This document shows, in pieces, positions 1 to 10,537 of a stretch of 64,000 bases of DNA. The notes beneath the pieces are model-generated. The model saw only the letters and a list, made by a program, of their open reading frames with translations, searched no databases and was not told the origin of the DNA. The DNA comes from an uncultured Lachnospiraceae bacterium. Its GTDB lineage: Bacteria > Bacillota > Clostridia > Lachnospirales > Lachnospiraceae. The DNA lies in the NCBI GenBank assembly GCA_947246015.1, contig CAMXQE010000006.1:52125-116124 (forward strand), in the 5' to 3' direction. The position numbers and the translations under genes are program-made. Within the stretch, counting starts at the first letter, position 1, and every line of letters starts with the position of its first letter.

Positions 1-2
1 AC

Positions 3-31
3 AAGAGTGGACTTGCGAGTCCACTCTTTTT
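3..31 (+). terminator. Intrinsic terminator / attenuator-like hairpin upstream of rimP
   Basis: Perfect 11-bp stem AAGAGTGGACT-TGCG-AGTCCACTCTT followed by T residues. Confidence 0.75.
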
Positions 32-84
32 GCGGATAAGAGACAGCAGTTATTTGCAAGTACGGAAAAGGGAGAGGTGAGTAA

Positions 85-561
85 ATGTCCAGAAGGGAGA
101 CGTATGAAAGCATGACAGAGGAACTGCTTTTGCCTATTACGGAAAAAGCGGGTGTCGAAATCTATGATGTGGAATATGTCAGGGAAGGCAGTGATTTTTA
201 TCTGAGGGCATATATTGATAAGCCGGGCGGTGTGGATATCAATGATTGCGAAAGGGTCAGCCGGGCTTTGTCGGATGCATTGGATGAGAAGGATTTTATT
301 GCGGATGCATATATTTTAGAGGTGAGCAGTCCGGGACTTGGCCGGACGCTGAAGAAAGACAAACATTTGGCAAAGAGCATTGGCGAGGCGGTGGAAATAA
401 AGACCTATAAGCCGATTGAGAAATGCAGGGAATTTGAAGGAGTCTTAAAGGGCTATGACAAAGATTCCGTGACAATAGAAGTGGAAGAGGAGACAGGAAA
501 GAAAGAACTGGTTTTTGCAAGGGCGGATGTTGCATTAATCAGGCTGGCACTCGATTTTTAA
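85..561 (+). CDS. rimP: Ribosome maturation factor RimP
   Basis: RimP-like protein (VEYVREG..YLRAYIDKPGGVDINDCERVSRALSDALDE...LEVSSPGLGRTLK) directly upstream of nusA. Confidence 0.97.
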   Translation: MSRRETYESMTEELLLPITEKAGVEIYDVEYVREGSDFYLRAYIDKPGGVDINDCERVSRALSDALDEKDFIADAYILEVSSPGLGRTLKKDKHLAKSIGEAVEIKTYKPIEKCREFEGVLKGYDKDSVTIEVEEETGKKELVFARADVALIRLALDF

Positions 562-603
562 GATAAATGATAGCGGTGGAAACGCGGAAAGGAAAAAGGA
601 AAA

Positions 604-1911
604 ATGAACAAAGAGTTAATGGAGGCATTGGATATTCTGGAGAAGGAAAAGGAAATCAGCAAGGAGACGCTGTTTGAAGCAATCGAGAATTCCCTGATAA
701 CGGCCTGCAAGAACCATTTCGGAAAAGCGGATAATGTCAAAGTGGAGATAGACAGGGAGACCTGCGACTTTTTGTGCTATGCCGAGAAGGAAGTAGTGGA
801 AGAGGTAGAGGATGACTGTACACAGATATCGTTGGAGGATGCATTGAAGATTTCCAAGAGGGCGCAGCTTGGGGATATCGTTCATGTGGAAATTAAGTCC
901 AAGGAATTCGGACGTATCGCCACGCAGAATGCAAAGAATGTAATCCTTCAGAAGATAAGGGAAGAAGAGCGGAGCGTTATTTATAACCAGTATTATGAAA
1001 AAGAAAAAGATGTGATAACCGGTATCGTACAGAGATATGTGGGGAGGAACATCAGTATCAATTTAGGAAAAGCCGATGGAATCATAAATGAAAGCGAACA
1101 GGTGAAAGGCGAGATATTCAAACCTACGGAAAGAATTAAGGTATATATACTGGAAGTGAAGAATACTCCTAAAGGACCGAGGATTTTAGTGAGCCGTACC
1201 CATCCGGAACTGGTAAAGCGTTTATTTGAAGCGGAAGTTACGGAGATTAAAGACGGCACCGTGGAAATCAAAAGCATTGCGCGGGAAGCCGGCAGCAGGA
1301 CGAAGATGGCTGTCTGGTCCAACAATCCGAACGTGGATGCGGTGGGTGCCTGCGTAGGTATCAACGGCACAAGGGTAAACGCCATTGTGGAGGAACTGAG
1401 GGGCGAGAAGATTGATATTATCAACTGGGATGAGAATCCGGGCAATCTGATTCAGAATGCATTATCTCCGGCAAAAATCGTGGCGGTTTTTGCAGACCCG
1501 GATGAAAAGACGGCCAAAGTCGTTGTGCCGGATTACCAGTTGTCTCTCGCAATCGGTAAGGAAGGGCAGAATGCAAGACTGGCGGCTAGGCTGACCGGAT
1601 ATAAGATTGACATAAAGAGCGAAACGCAGGCGAAGGATGCACCGGGCTTCCGTTATGAAGATTACATGGATGAATACGATGAGTACGGTGAGGACTATGA
1701 AGCCGGCGGATATGAAGAGGAAGCGTTTGAGGAGACGGATGAAGCTGGCATAAATGAGCCGGAGGAAACAGAGGCGGAAGAGATAGAAGCAGCAGAAACA
1801 GTGGAAACAGAAACAGAGGAAATAGAAGAGATTGAAGAAATAGAAGCAGAAGAACCGTCAGAAGCGGAACCGGCTTACGCAGATGATGAGGAAGAGGCGG
1901 CAGAGGAATAA
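604..1911 (+). CDS. nusA: Transcription termination/antitermination factor NusA with acidic C-terminal tail
   Basis: NusA N-terminal, S1 and KH motifs ([54 protein letters not shown]). Confidence 0.97.
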   Translation: MNKELMEALDILEKEKEISKETLFEAIENSLITACKNHFGKADNVKVEIDRETCDFLCYAEKEVVEEVEDDCTQISLEDALKISKRAQLGDIVHVEIKSKEFGRIATQNAKNVILQKIREEERSVIYNQYYEKEKDVITGIVQRYVGRNISINLGKADGIINESEQVKGEIFKPTERIKVYILEVKNTPKGPRILVSRTHPELVKRLFEAEVTEIKDGTVEIKSIAREAGSRTKMAVWSNNPNVDAVGACVGINGTRVNAIVEELRGEKIDIINWDENPGNLIQNALSPAKIVAVFADPDEKTAKVVVPDYQLSLAIGKEGQNARLAARLTGYKIDIKSETQAKDAPGFRYEDYMDEYDEYGEDYEAGGYEEEAFEETDEAGINEPEETEAEEIEAAETVETETEEIEEIEEIEAEEPSEAEPAYADDEEEAAEE

Positions 1912-1914
1912 GAT

Positions 1915-2181
1915 ATGGCAAAGAAGATTCCTTTGAGACAGTGTGTCGGCTGCGGTGAGATGAAAAGCAAGAAAGAAATGGTAAGGGTTTTAAAAACAGC
2001 AGAGGAGGACATTGTTCTTGATGTAACCGGTAAAAAGAACGGGAGAGGGGCATATCTGTGTCATTCGGCAGACTGCATGAAGAAGGCGAGAAAGAATAAA
2101 GGGCTGGAACGCTCCCTGAAAACAAATATTCCGGATGAAATATATAAAAAATTGGAAGAAGGATTTGATGAAAATGAATAA
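1915..2181 (+). CDS. rnpM: YlxR/RnpM family RNA-binding protein
   Basis: IPLRQCVGCGEMKSKKEMVRV...GRGAYLCHSADCMKKA is the YlxR signature; nusA-ylxR-ylxQ-infB order. Confidence 0.92.
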   Translation: MAKKIPLRQCVGCGEMKSKKEMVRVLKTAEEDIVLDVTGKKNGRGAYLCHSADCMKKARKNKGLERSLKTNIPDEIYKKLEEGFDENE

Positions 2182-2479
2182 GATATATTCCCTGCTTGGT
2201 CTGGCAGTCAGGTCCGGAAATCTGGCAAGCGGAGAGTATGCAGTGGAAAAAGCAGTGAAATCGGGCAGCGCGAAGCTGGTAATCGTGAGCGGGGATGCGT
2301 CGGATAATACCGTAAAGCTGTTTGACAATATGTGCCGTTTCTATGAGGTGCCCATGTTCCGGTATGGAACGAAAGAGGAACTGGGGCATGCCATGGGAAA
2401 AGAAGTGCGTGCTTCGTTGGCCGTTACGGAGGAGGGGTTTGCAAAGTCCATAATGAAGCATTTGGAAGCATTGGAATAA
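2168..2479 (+). CDS. Ribosomal L7Ae/YlxQ-like K-turn binding protein
   Basis: [40 protein letters not shown]; located between ylxR and infB; start chosen at 2168 within the supplied 2135 ORF. Confidence 0.88.
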   Translation: MKMNKIYSLLGLAVRSGNLASGEYAVEKAVKSGSAKLVIVSGDASDNTVKLFDNMCRFYEVPMFRYGTKEELGHAMGKEVRASLAVTEEGFAKSIMKHLEALE

Positions 2480-2498
2480 GAAGACGGAGGTAGTGAGC

Positions 2499-5396
2499 AT
2501 GGCGAAAATGAGAGTGCATGAACTTGCGAAAGAATTAGATAGACAAAATAAAGAAGTACTGGCTTTTTTACAGGAAAAAGGAATTGAGGTAAAGTCGGTG
2601 AGCAGTTCGGTTGAGGAAGATGCAATCGCGCTTGTAAAAAAGCATTTTACAAAAAATGAGGAAGTGAAAGAGGAAAAACCTATGGCAAAATCGGGAGAAA
2701 CGGGTGCGGAGCAGCCAAAGAAGAAGAAAAAGATTATCATTGTGGGAAATCCGCAGAACAGTAAGATGGGAGGACAGCGTCCGCAGCAGAACAATGCAAA
2801 GAAGCCGCAGACTCAGGGAAGTAATAATCCGAAACAGGGAGCGCGTCAGGAAAAGCCGGCGCCCCACCGTCCGATTAAGCCATTGACACCTCCGTCACCG
2901 ACGCCGCCGGTAACGATGATACCGGCTTCCAATTATACGCCAAAGAGGGAACAGAAACCGGTAAAGGCGGAACCTAAGAAACCGGAAACGGCAGAAGTAA
3001 AGATTACGCAGCCTGAAAATACGGCAGCGTCAAATCAGAACCGGCCGGAACAGGGAAATGCCGGGATTGAAAGCCGCAGACAGGAAAATCCGAGGCAGGA
3101 AAGTACAAGACAGGAAAATGCAAGACAGGAAAGTACAAGACAGGAAAGTACAAGACAGGAAAATGGGCGGCAGGATAGGCAGGACAGACCGGCAAGACAG
3201 GATAGGCCGAGAAACAACGACCAGCAAAGAAGAACAGATAACAGGAAGGATAACCGGAATGAAAATCGGGGCGACGGCAGAAGAAATGAAGGACAGAATC
3301 GCAGACCTTTTGAAAATAATCAGGGGGATAGGCGTAATTCTGGCGGTGGTCAGGGCGGCGGCCGTTCTTTCGGAAATAACGACCGCTCTAACAGAGGCAA
3401 TGGAGGGCAGGACAATAAATTCAGAAAGCCTGCGGCCTCTAAAGGTTTCGTACCGGAGAGCCCGGTTAAGGATCAGGAAAAGCACAGGGATGAAGAAAAG
3501 CGCAGAATCGGTCAGGAGAGGGATAAACGCTCTAAAAAGGATTTGATTTACGAAGAGGATGACGTAAAGGTATCCGGCAGGAATAAAGCCGGAAAATTCA
3601 TCAAGCCGGAGAAGAAAGTGGAAGAGGTAAAGGAAGAACAGATTAAGGTAATTATCCTTCCGGAGTCGCTGACCATTAAGGAACTGGCGGATAAGATGAA
3701 GATGCAGCCGTCTGTCATTATTAAGAAACTGTTCCTGCAGGGGCAGATTGTGACGGTGAATTCCGAACTCTCTTATGAGGAAGCCGAGAATATCGCCATA
3801 GAATACGATATAATCTGTGAGAAGGAAGTGAAGGTGGATGTCATCGAGGAACTTCTGAAAGAGGACGAGGAGAAGGAAGAGAACATGACGAAGAGACCGC
3901 CGGTCATCTGCGTTATGGGCCATGTAGACCATGGAAAGACCTCTCTTTTGGATGCCATCCGTAAGACGAATGTGACCGATAAGGAAGCCGGCGGAATTAC
4001 GCAGCATATCGGTGCGTATACGGTACGGGCCGGTTCTGAAAAGATTACGTTCTTAGATACGCCGGGACACGAAGCGTTTACTGCAATGCGTATGCGCGGC
4101 GCCAATGCAACGGATATAGCGATTCTGGTGGTAGCAGCCGACGACGGCGTGATGCCGCAGACCGTAGAGGCAATCAACCATGCGAAAGCAGCAGGCATTG
4201 AGATTATCGTAGCAGTGAATAAGATTGATAAACCCAACGCCAATATTGACCGGGTAAAACAGGAAATGACGGAATACGAGCTGATTCCCGTAGATTGGGG
4301 CGGGAGCACGGAATTTGTGCCGGTGTCTGCGAAATCGGGCGAGGGGATTGATACTCTGTTAGAAACCATTCTCCTGACCGCAGAGATTCTGGAGCTTAAG
4401 TCGAATGCGAAGAGACGGGCAAGGGGACTTGTCATTGAAGCGGAGCTGGATAAGGGCCGGGGTCCGGTGGCAACCGTGCTTGTACAGAAAGGTACGCTGC
4501 ATGTGGGAGATTTCATTTCCGCAGGAGCCAGCCACGGAAAAGTAAGGGCGATGATAGATGATAAGGGCAGAAGGGTAAAAGAGGCCCTTCCGTCCACACC
4601 GGTAGAGATTCTGGGGCTTTCCGATGTTCCCAGCGCCGGCGAGGTATTTATAGCCCATGAAAATGATAAGACTGCAAAATCTTATGCAGAAACTTATCTG
4701 GCACAGAATAAAGAAAAAATGTTGGAAGATACTAAGGCTAAGATGTCTCTGGATGACCTCTTCACCCAGATACAGGCAGGTAATCTGAAAGAACTGAACC
4801 TGATTATCAAAGCGGATGTCCAGGGAAGCGTGGAGGCTGTAAAGCAGAGCCTGTTAAAGCTGTCCAACGAAGAAGTAGTAGTAAAATGTATTCATGGAGG
4901 CGTCGGAGCCATTAATGAATCCGATGTATCGCTGGCTTCCGCTTCTTCCGCTATCATCATCGGCTTCAATGTAAGGCCGGATGCCATGGCGAAGACGATT
5001 GCGGAAAGGGAAGGCGTGGATATCAGACTTTACAAGGTTATTTATCAGGCAATCGAAGATGTGGAAGCGGCAATGAAAGGAATGCTGGATCCGGTATTCG
5101 AGGAGAAGATAATCGGCCATGCGGAGGTACGCCAGCTCTTCAAGGCATCTGCGGTAGGAAATATCGCGGGGTCCTATGTGCTGGACGGTATGTTCCAGAG
5201 AGACTGCAAGGTACGCATCACGAGAGAGGGCGAGCAGATTTACGAAGGTGCGCTTGCTTCGCTGAAGCGGTTTAAGGATGATGTGAAAGAAGTAAAAGCC
5301 GGGTTTGAGTGCGGTCTGGTATTTGAGAATTTTGACCAGATGCAGGAACTGGATATCGTAGAAGCTTATATTATGGTTGAGGTACCCCGGACATAA
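2499..5396 (+). CDS. infB: Translation initiation factor IF-2
   Basis: G-domain [29 protein letters not shown]; long disordered N-terminus. Confidence 0.98.
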   Translation: MAKMRVHELAKELDRQNKEVLAFLQEKGIEVKSVSSSVEEDAIALVKKHFTKNEEVKEEKPMAKSGETGAEQPKKKKKIIIVGNPQNSKMGGQRPQQNNAKKPQTQGSNNPKQGARQEKPAPHRPIKPLTPPSPTPPVTMIPASNYTPKREQKPVKAEPKKPETAEVKITQPENTAASNQNRPEQGNAGIESRRQENPRQESTRQENARQESTRQESTRQENGRQDRQDRPARQDRPRNNDQQRRTDNRKDNRNENRGDGRRNEGQNRRPFENNQGDRRNSGGGQGGGRSFGNNDRSNRGNGGQDNKFRKPAASKGFVPESPVKDQEKHRDEEKRRIGQERDKRSKKDLIYEEDDVKVSGRNKAGKFIKPEKKVEEVKEEQIKVIILPESLTIKELADKMKMQPSVIIKKLFLQGQIVTVNSELSYEEAENIAIEYDIICEKEVKVDVIEELLKEDEEKEENMTKRPPVICVMGHVDHGKTSLLDAIRKTNVTDKEAGGITQHIGAYTVRAGSEKITFLDTPGHEAFTAMRMRGANATDIAILVVAADDGVMPQTVEAINHAKAAGIEIIVAVNKIDKPNANIDRVKQEMTEYELIPVDWGGSTEFVPVSAKSGEGIDTLLETILLTAEILELKSNAKRRARGLVIEAELDKGRGPVATVLVQKGTLHVGDFISAGASHGKVRAMIDDKGRRVKEALPSTPVEILGLSDVPSAGEVFIAHENDKTAKSYAETYLAQNKEKMLEDTKAKMSLDDLFTQIQAGNLKELNLIIKADVQGSVEAVKQSLLKLSNEEVVVKCIHGGVGAINESDVSLASASSAIIIGFNVRPDAMAKTIAEREGVDIRLYKVIYQAIEDVEAAMKGMLDPVFEEKIIGHAEVRQLFKASAVGNIAGSYVLDGMFQRDCKVRITREGEQIYEGALASLKRFKDDVKEVKAGFECGLVFENFDQMQELDIVEAYIMVEVPRT
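3075..3170 (+). repeat. In-frame 15-nt tandem repeat in infB (RQE[N/S]x units)
   Basis: Repeated AGACAGGAAARTxCA units encode [30 protein letters not shown]. Confidence 0.85.
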
Positions 5397-5422
5397 AAGA
5401 TTAGCACGGATGGGAGCAGGAA

Positions 5423-5791
5423 ATGAAGAAGAATAGTTTGAAGAATACCAGAATTAATGGAGAAGTGCAGCGCGCATTGGCGGAAATCATACGCGGAGGG
5501 ATTAAGGACCCGCGTATCAGTCCGCTGACTTCGGTGGTTTCCGTAGAGGTGTCTCCCGATTTGAAGACCTGTAAGGCCTGGATGAGTGTGCTGGGAGACG
5601 AGGAAGCGCAGAAGAGCACGCTGGAAGGGTTAAAAAGTGCAGCCGGTTATATAAAGAATCAATTGGCAAAGGAAGTGAATCTGAGGAATACGCCGGAGAT
5701 TACGTTCATTATGGACCAGTCCATTGCCTACGGCGTCAGTATGTCAAAGCTGATTGATGAAGTGAACAGGGGGACTGGAAATGAGGATTAA
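5423..5791 (+). CDS. rbfA: Ribosome-binding factor A
   Basis: RINGEVQRALAEIIRGGIKDPRISPLTSVVSVEVSPDLKTCKAWMSVLG. Confidence 0.95.
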   Translation: MKKNSLKNTRINGEVQRALAEIIRGGIKDPRISPLTSVVSVEVSPDLKTCKAWMSVLGDEEAQKSTLEGLKSAAGYIKNQLAKEVNLRNTPEITFIMDQSIAYGVSMSKLIDEVNRGTGNED

Positions 5792-6743
5792 AGACGAGGT
5801 TGTAAATGCAAATACCATAGGAATCAGCGGCCATATCCGGCCGGACGGGGATTGTGTGGGCGCATGTATGGCATTGTATCAATATCTGTGTAAAGTGTAC
5901 CCGGAAAAGCGGGTGGATGTGTTTCTGGAACAGCCGTCGGAAGTTTTTTCCTGTATCTGCGGTATAGAACAGATACGTACGGATTTTAAGACGGATGTGG
6001 AAAAATATGATGCATTCATCGCACTGGATACCGTGAAGGAGCGCATGGGAGAGGCTGAAAAACTGTTCGATAAGGCCGTAAAGACGATAAATATCGACCA
6101 CCATATCAGCAATTCCGGCTGCGGGGACGTGAACTATGTGGATGCCGGCTCCAGTTCTACAAGCGAACTGGTCTATGATGTGCTGACGGAAGAAGAACTG
6201 GACGTGGAGATAGCCAAAGCGATTTATATCGGTATCATACACGATACCGGGGTGATGCGTTATTCCAATACGTCCCCTAAGACGTTGCAGATTGCGGCGA
6301 AGCTGATTTCTTTCGGATTCGATTTTTCGGAATTAATCGAAAAGACATTTTATGAAAAGACTTATGTACAGAATCTTCTTTTAGGGCGCGCTTTGCTGGA
6401 AAGCATACAGTTCATGGATGGAAAATGCATCGTCAGCGGACTGGTAAAGCGGACGTTAGAGTTTTATCATGCGGATTCCAAGGACTTAGAGGGAATCGTA
6501 AGCCAGCTGAATCAGACGGCGGGGGTGGAATGTACGATTTTTATGTATCAGACCGGCATACAGGAGTATAAGGTCAGTCTGCGTTCCAAAGGGAAAGTGG
6601 ATGTGGCAAAGATTGCGATGTTCTTTGGCGGCGGCGGTCATGTAAGGGCTGCGGGCTGTACCATGAACGGAACGTTTCATGATGTGGTCAACAATCTTTC
6701 CTTACATATTGAGAAACAGATGAAAGAGGCTGGATTGCTGTAA
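5781..6743 (+). CDS. nrnA: DHH/DHHA1 phosphoesterase, NrnA-like oligoribonuclease/pAp phosphatase
   Basis: GHIRPDGDCVGA, IDHHISN (DHH), GGGGHVRAAGC (DHHA1); follows rbfA. Confidence 0.88.
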   Translation: MRIKDEVVNANTIGISGHIRPDGDCVGACMALYQYLCKVYPEKRVDVFLEQPSEVFSCICGIEQIRTDFKTDVEKYDAFIALDTVKERMGEAEKLFDKAVKTINIDHHISNSGCGDVNYVDAGSSSTSELVYDVLTEEELDVEIAKAIYIGIIHDTGVMRYSNTSPKTLQIAAKLISFGFDFSELIEKTFYEKTYVQNLLLGRALLESIQFMDGKCIVSGLVKRTLEFYHADSKDLEGIVSQLNQTAGVECTIFMYQTGIQEYKVSLRSKGKVDVAKIAMFFGGGGHVRAAGCTMNGTFHDVVNNLSLHIEKQMKEAGLL

Positions 6744-6813
6744 CGCGTCTGGATGTTCCGAAAGGGAATGGCAGGGCGCGGACACGCGGAACGGGAAGAA
6801 CAGGGTAGAGAGA

Positions 6814-7722
6814 ATGTACAATGGAATTATAAATATATATAAAGAAGCCGGATACACTTCCCACGATGTGGTGGCAAAGCTTCGGGGTATCCTGAAACAG
6901 AAGAAAATCGGGCATACGGGAACGCTGGATCCGGCGGCGGCCGGAGTTCTTCCGGTCTGTCTGGGCAGCGGAACGAAATTATGCGGTATGCTTACGGAGG
7001 AAACCAAAGAGTACCGGGCCGTCCTCCGGCTGGGCTGTGAGACGGATACGCAGGATATGACGGGAAATATTCTGGTGCAGCGGGAAGCGGCGGTGACGGA
7101 AGGACAGGCAGAAGAAGCGGTGCTGTCTTTTGTCGGAGAATATGACCAGATTCCGCCGATGTATTCAGCCATTAAGGTGAACGGTAAGAAGCTGTACCAG
7201 CTGGCAAGGGAAGGAAAAGAAGTCGAGCGCAGACCGAGGCGGGTGCAGATTCACCGGATTGAGATAGAAAGCATCGTTCTGCCCAGGGTTATGCTGCGTG
7301 TAGAATGTTCCAAAGGGACTTACATACGTACGTTGTGCCATGATATCGGCAGGAAGCTGGGATGCGGCGGCGTCATGGAAGAACTTGTGCGGACGCGGGT
7401 TGGACGGTTCGGAACCGGAGATGCATTGCGGCTATCGGAGGTGGAGAAACTGCGGGACACAGGGGAGCTGGCGGAGAAAATTATTCCTGTGGACCGCATG
7501 TTTGAAGGATATCCGAAGGTTACGGTGGAAAAACAGTTTCAGAAATTAATCGAAAACGGAAATGCGTTTTACCGGAATATGACAAGGGAAAAAGCGGATG
7601 CCGCGCCGGGACTTAAAGTCAGGGTCTATGACGGGGAGGGCAGGTTTTACGGTATTTTTGAATTCCGTCAGGAGGAAGAGAGGTTTTTCCCGGTAAAAAT
7701 GTTTAGGGAGAATGGATGTTAG
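6814..7722 (+). CDS. truB: tRNA pseudouridine(55) synthase TruB
   Basis: GIINIYKEAGYTSHDVVAKLRGILKQKKIGHTGTLDPAAAGVLPVCLG. Confidence 0.97.
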   Translation: MYNGIINIYKEAGYTSHDVVAKLRGILKQKKIGHTGTLDPAAAGVLPVCLGSGTKLCGMLTEETKEYRAVLRLGCETDTQDMTGNILVQREAAVTEGQAEEAVLSFVGEYDQIPPMYSAIKVNGKKLYQLAREGKEVERRPRRVQIHRIEIESIVLPRVMLRVECSKGTYIRTLCHDIGRKLGCGGVMEELVRTRVGRFGTGDALRLSEVEKLRDTGELAEKIIPVDRMFEGYPKVTVEKQFQKLIENGNAFYRNMTREKADAAPGLKVRVYDGEGRFYGIFEFRQEEERFFPVKMFRENGC

Positions 7723-8667
7723 ATGCAGGTGATTCATGGAACGACGGAGTTTGGGATAGAAGGAAAGTGTGCGGCGGCAATCGGAAAGTTCGACGGAATC
7801 CATTTAGGGCATCAGAAGCTGCTGCGCCATATACTGGAGCAGAAAGAGCGGGGATGGAAAGCTGCGGTCTTTACGTTTGACCCGCCTCCGGCTGTCCTGT
7901 TCGGGACGGCGCAGGATAAGGAACTGATGACCAGGGAAGAGAAACGGACGGCCTTTGGGAAAATGGGCGTGGATGTATTGGTGGAATTTCCGCTTAGTTA
8001 CGAAACGGCAGCCATACTGCCGGAGGATTTTATTCAGGAAATCCTGGTGGAAAAGATGCATACCGCATATCTGGCTGCGGGAACGGATGTGACGTTTGGG
8101 CGCAGGGGAGCCGGGAACGCGGCTTTGCTCCGCAGTATGGCAGAGCGGTGCGGATATGAGGTTCATATTATCGATAAAGTATGTTACAATGGAAAGGCAG
8201 TGAGTTCCACCGGGGTACGGCAGGCGGTGGAGACAGGGCGGATGGAAGAGGCGGCGTGCCTGCTGGGAGCGCCTTATGATGTATCGGGAACGGTAGCGCA
8301 TGGCAACCGGTTCGGAAGGACCATCGGGATGCCGACCGTGAATCTGATTCCGCCGGTTACGAAACTGCTTCCGCCCAACGGGGTCTATTATTCCGAAGTC
8401 CGGCTGGAAGGAAAGCGTATGGCGGGGATTACAAACATCGGATATAAGCCGACCGTAAGCGAAGCGGGGCGGATGGGTGTAGAGACCTATATCTACGATT
8501 TTGACAGGGAAATATACGGGGCGGAGATAAAGGTTTCGCTTTTAAGATTTAAGCGTCCGGAGAAAAAATTCCGGGGAACGGATGAATTAAAGGAACAGAT
8601 GGTAAAGGATATTGAAGAAGGCAGGCAATATCACAGGCTTTTACAGGGAAGGGCAGACGGTTTGTAA
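7723..8667 (+). CDS. ribF: Bifunctional riboflavin kinase/FAD synthetase
   Basis: AIGKFDGIHLGHQKLL...GTVAHGNRFGRTIGMPTVNL; follows truB directly. Confidence 0.96.
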   Translation: MQVIHGTTEFGIEGKCAAAIGKFDGIHLGHQKLLRHILEQKERGWKAAVFTFDPPPAVLFGTAQDKELMTREEKRTAFGKMGVDVLVEFPLSYETAAILPEDFIQEILVEKMHTAYLAAGTDVTFGRRGAGNAALLRSMAERCGYEVHIIDKVCYNGKAVSSTGVRQAVETGRMEEAACLLGAPYDVSGTVAHGNRFGRTIGMPTVNLIPPVTKLLPPNGVYYSEVRLEGKRMAGITNIGYKPTVSEAGRMGVETYIYDFDREIYGAEIKVSLLRFKRPEKKFRGTDELKEQMVKDIEEGRQYHRLLQGRADGL

Positions 8668-8700
8668 AGCAGCGGACAAGAGGAAGGGATAAGGTACGTT

Positions 8701-10344
8701 ATGAGTGTGAATATTTTACTATCAATGGCAGGCGGGCTCGGATTGTTTTTGTTCGGGATGACAGTTATGAGTGAAAGCATTGAGAAAGTGGCAGGTGCGA
8801 AACTTCGTTCCATTTTGGAAATCTTTACGAAGAACCGGTTCACAGGCTTAATCGTAGGTATTATTTTTACCGGCGTCATCCAGTCGTCGTCGGCCTGTAC
8901 GGTGATGGTAGTCAGTTTCGTCAATTCGGGTCTTATGTCGCTTTATCAGGCTGCCGGGGTGATTTACGGCGCGAATATCGGTACGACGATTACCTCCCAG
9001 CTGGTCTCTTTTAATCTGTCAGAGGCGGCTCCGGTCATCCTGTTGGCAGGCGTACTGATTATGATGCTGGGAAAAGGGAAGCAGAAGGTGGAAAGGATAG
9101 GCGAAGTCATTGTTGGATTCGGCATTCTGTTTCTCGGATTAAGCAGTATGTCCGGCGCCATGTCGGGAATGAAGGACAGTCCGGGCGTGATGAATCTGTT
9201 AAAGTCGCTGCACAGTCCCATGCTTGCCGTCCTGATGGGAACCGTAATCACGGCTGTCATACAAAGTTCCTCTGTGACGGTCAGCATTGTACTGCTGATG
9301 GCCAATCAGGGTCTGCTGGGTCTGCCTATCAGCCTTTATATCATACTGGGGTGTAATATCGGAGCCTGTGCTTCGGCGGTTCTGGCATCTTTGACCGGTA
9401 AGAAGGATGCAAAGCGGGCGGCGATGATTCATCTGCTGTTTAATGTGATTGGCACGGTGCTGCTGTTCATCATCCTGAAAGTCGGTATGAACGGGGTAGT
9501 GAATCTGATTATGGGGATTTCGGGAGGAAACGAAGGACGTTTCATTGCAAATGCCCATACGATGATTAAAATATTCCAGGTTATCATCCTGTTCCCGTTT
9601 TCCAATATGATAGTGAAGCTTACCTATCTGCTCATACCGGGAGATGATAAGAAAGTCGGTTACAGGGACAGCTACCAGCTGAAGTATATCGGTGAAAAAG
9701 TGGTATTCAATCCGGCAACGGCGGTGGTAGAGGTAACGAATGAAATCGAGCGTATGGCATCCCTCGCATCGGAGAATCTCAACCGCGCCATGAATGCGCT
9801 GATTACGCTGGACGAGTCTGACATTGAAGAAGTATATGAAGTGGAAAAAAATATTAATTTCCTGAACCACGCGATTACGAATTATCTTGTAAAAATCAAC
9901 CAGACGACGCTGCCCATTGAAGATTTGAAAGGAATCGGCGCATTGTTTCATGTGGTAAACGATATAGAGCGTATCGGCGACCATGCGGAAAATGTAGCGG
10001 ATGCGGCAAGACAGCGTATCCGCACAGGGGTAGGATTCAGCGCCGTGGCACAGAGAGAGCTGGGGGATATGCTGAATATGGTAAATACGTTAATCCGTTT
10101 TTCCATAGAGATGTATTCGAGCGGTTCGGACGAGCATCTGGAGGATATCCTGCATCTGGAGGATGCAGTAGATGAAAAGGAGAGGGAACTGCAGAGAGCG
10201 CATGTGGAAAGGCTGACAAAGAATGAATGCAGTCCGGAGGCCGGAATGCTGTTTTCGGATATCGTATCAGGATTGGAGCGGGTGGCGGACCATGCCACGA
10301 ATATTGCATTTTCGGTTTTGAATAATGACCCGGAGGAGGATTAA
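8701..10344 (+). CDS. Na/Pi cotransporter family protein with C-terminal PhoU-like domain
   Basis: Duplicated QSSSA/QSSSVT motifs and GANIGTTITSQ; C-terminal PhoU-like helical repeats (NDIERIGDHAENV, LERVADHATNIA). Confidence 0.9.
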   Translation: MSVNILLSMAGGLGLFLFGMTVMSESIEKVAGAKLRSILEIFTKNRFTGLIVGIIFTGVIQSSSACTVMVVSFVNSGLMSLYQAAGVIYGANIGTTITSQLVSFNLSEAAPVILLAGVLIMMLGKGKQKVERIGEVIVGFGILFLGLSSMSGAMSGMKDSPGVMNLLKSLHSPMLAVLMGTVITAVIQSSSVTVSIVLLMANQGLLGLPISLYIILGCNIGACASAVLASLTGKKDAKRAAMIHLLFNVIGTVLLFIILKVGMNGVVNLIMGISGGNEGRFIANAHTMIKIFQVIILFPFSNMIVKLTYLLIPGDDKKVGYRDSYQLKYIGEKVVFNPATAVVEVTNEIERMASLASENLNRAMNALITLDESDIEEVYEVEKNINFLNHAITNYLVKINQTTLPIEDLKGIGALFHVVNDIERIGDHAENVADAARQRIRTGVGFSAVAQRELGDMLNMVNTLIRFSIEMYSSGSDEHLEDILHLEDAVDEKERELQRAHVERLTKNECSPEAGMLFSDIVSGLERVADHATNIAFSVLNNDPEED

Positions 10345-10537
10345 TACATAACTTTAAAAAATCCATAAATTTCCGTGTATAAGTATTTGACATGGATAGA
10401 GGGAGTTGATATAATATCCATGTAATAATCTGTAACAAATTTGTAATATTTGTGATAGAATAGTTAAGAAAGAGTAACAGATTAGGATAGTATAAACGAC
10501 AACAACGGATATTTGATTGGAAGGGCTTGAAGTTATT

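Noticed and set aside
1586-2794. 402-aa minus-strand ORF opposite nusA/rnpM/infB
   Set aside because: Shadow ORF antisense to well-supported genes; low-complexity Leu/Pro/Ser composition, no domain.
3075-3170. Regular ~15-nt repeats considered as a CRISPR-like array
   Set aside because: Units are in frame, contiguous without spacers, and inside infB.
3030-4007. 325-aa minus-strand ORF (and overlapping + frame 3058-3546) over the infB repeats
   Set aside because: Created by the infB tandem repeat read in other frames; infB frame is clearly the coding one.
9199-9984. 261-aa minus ORF inside the Na/Pi symporter gene
   Set aside because: Antisense to a strongly conserved protein; no RBS or recognisable motif.
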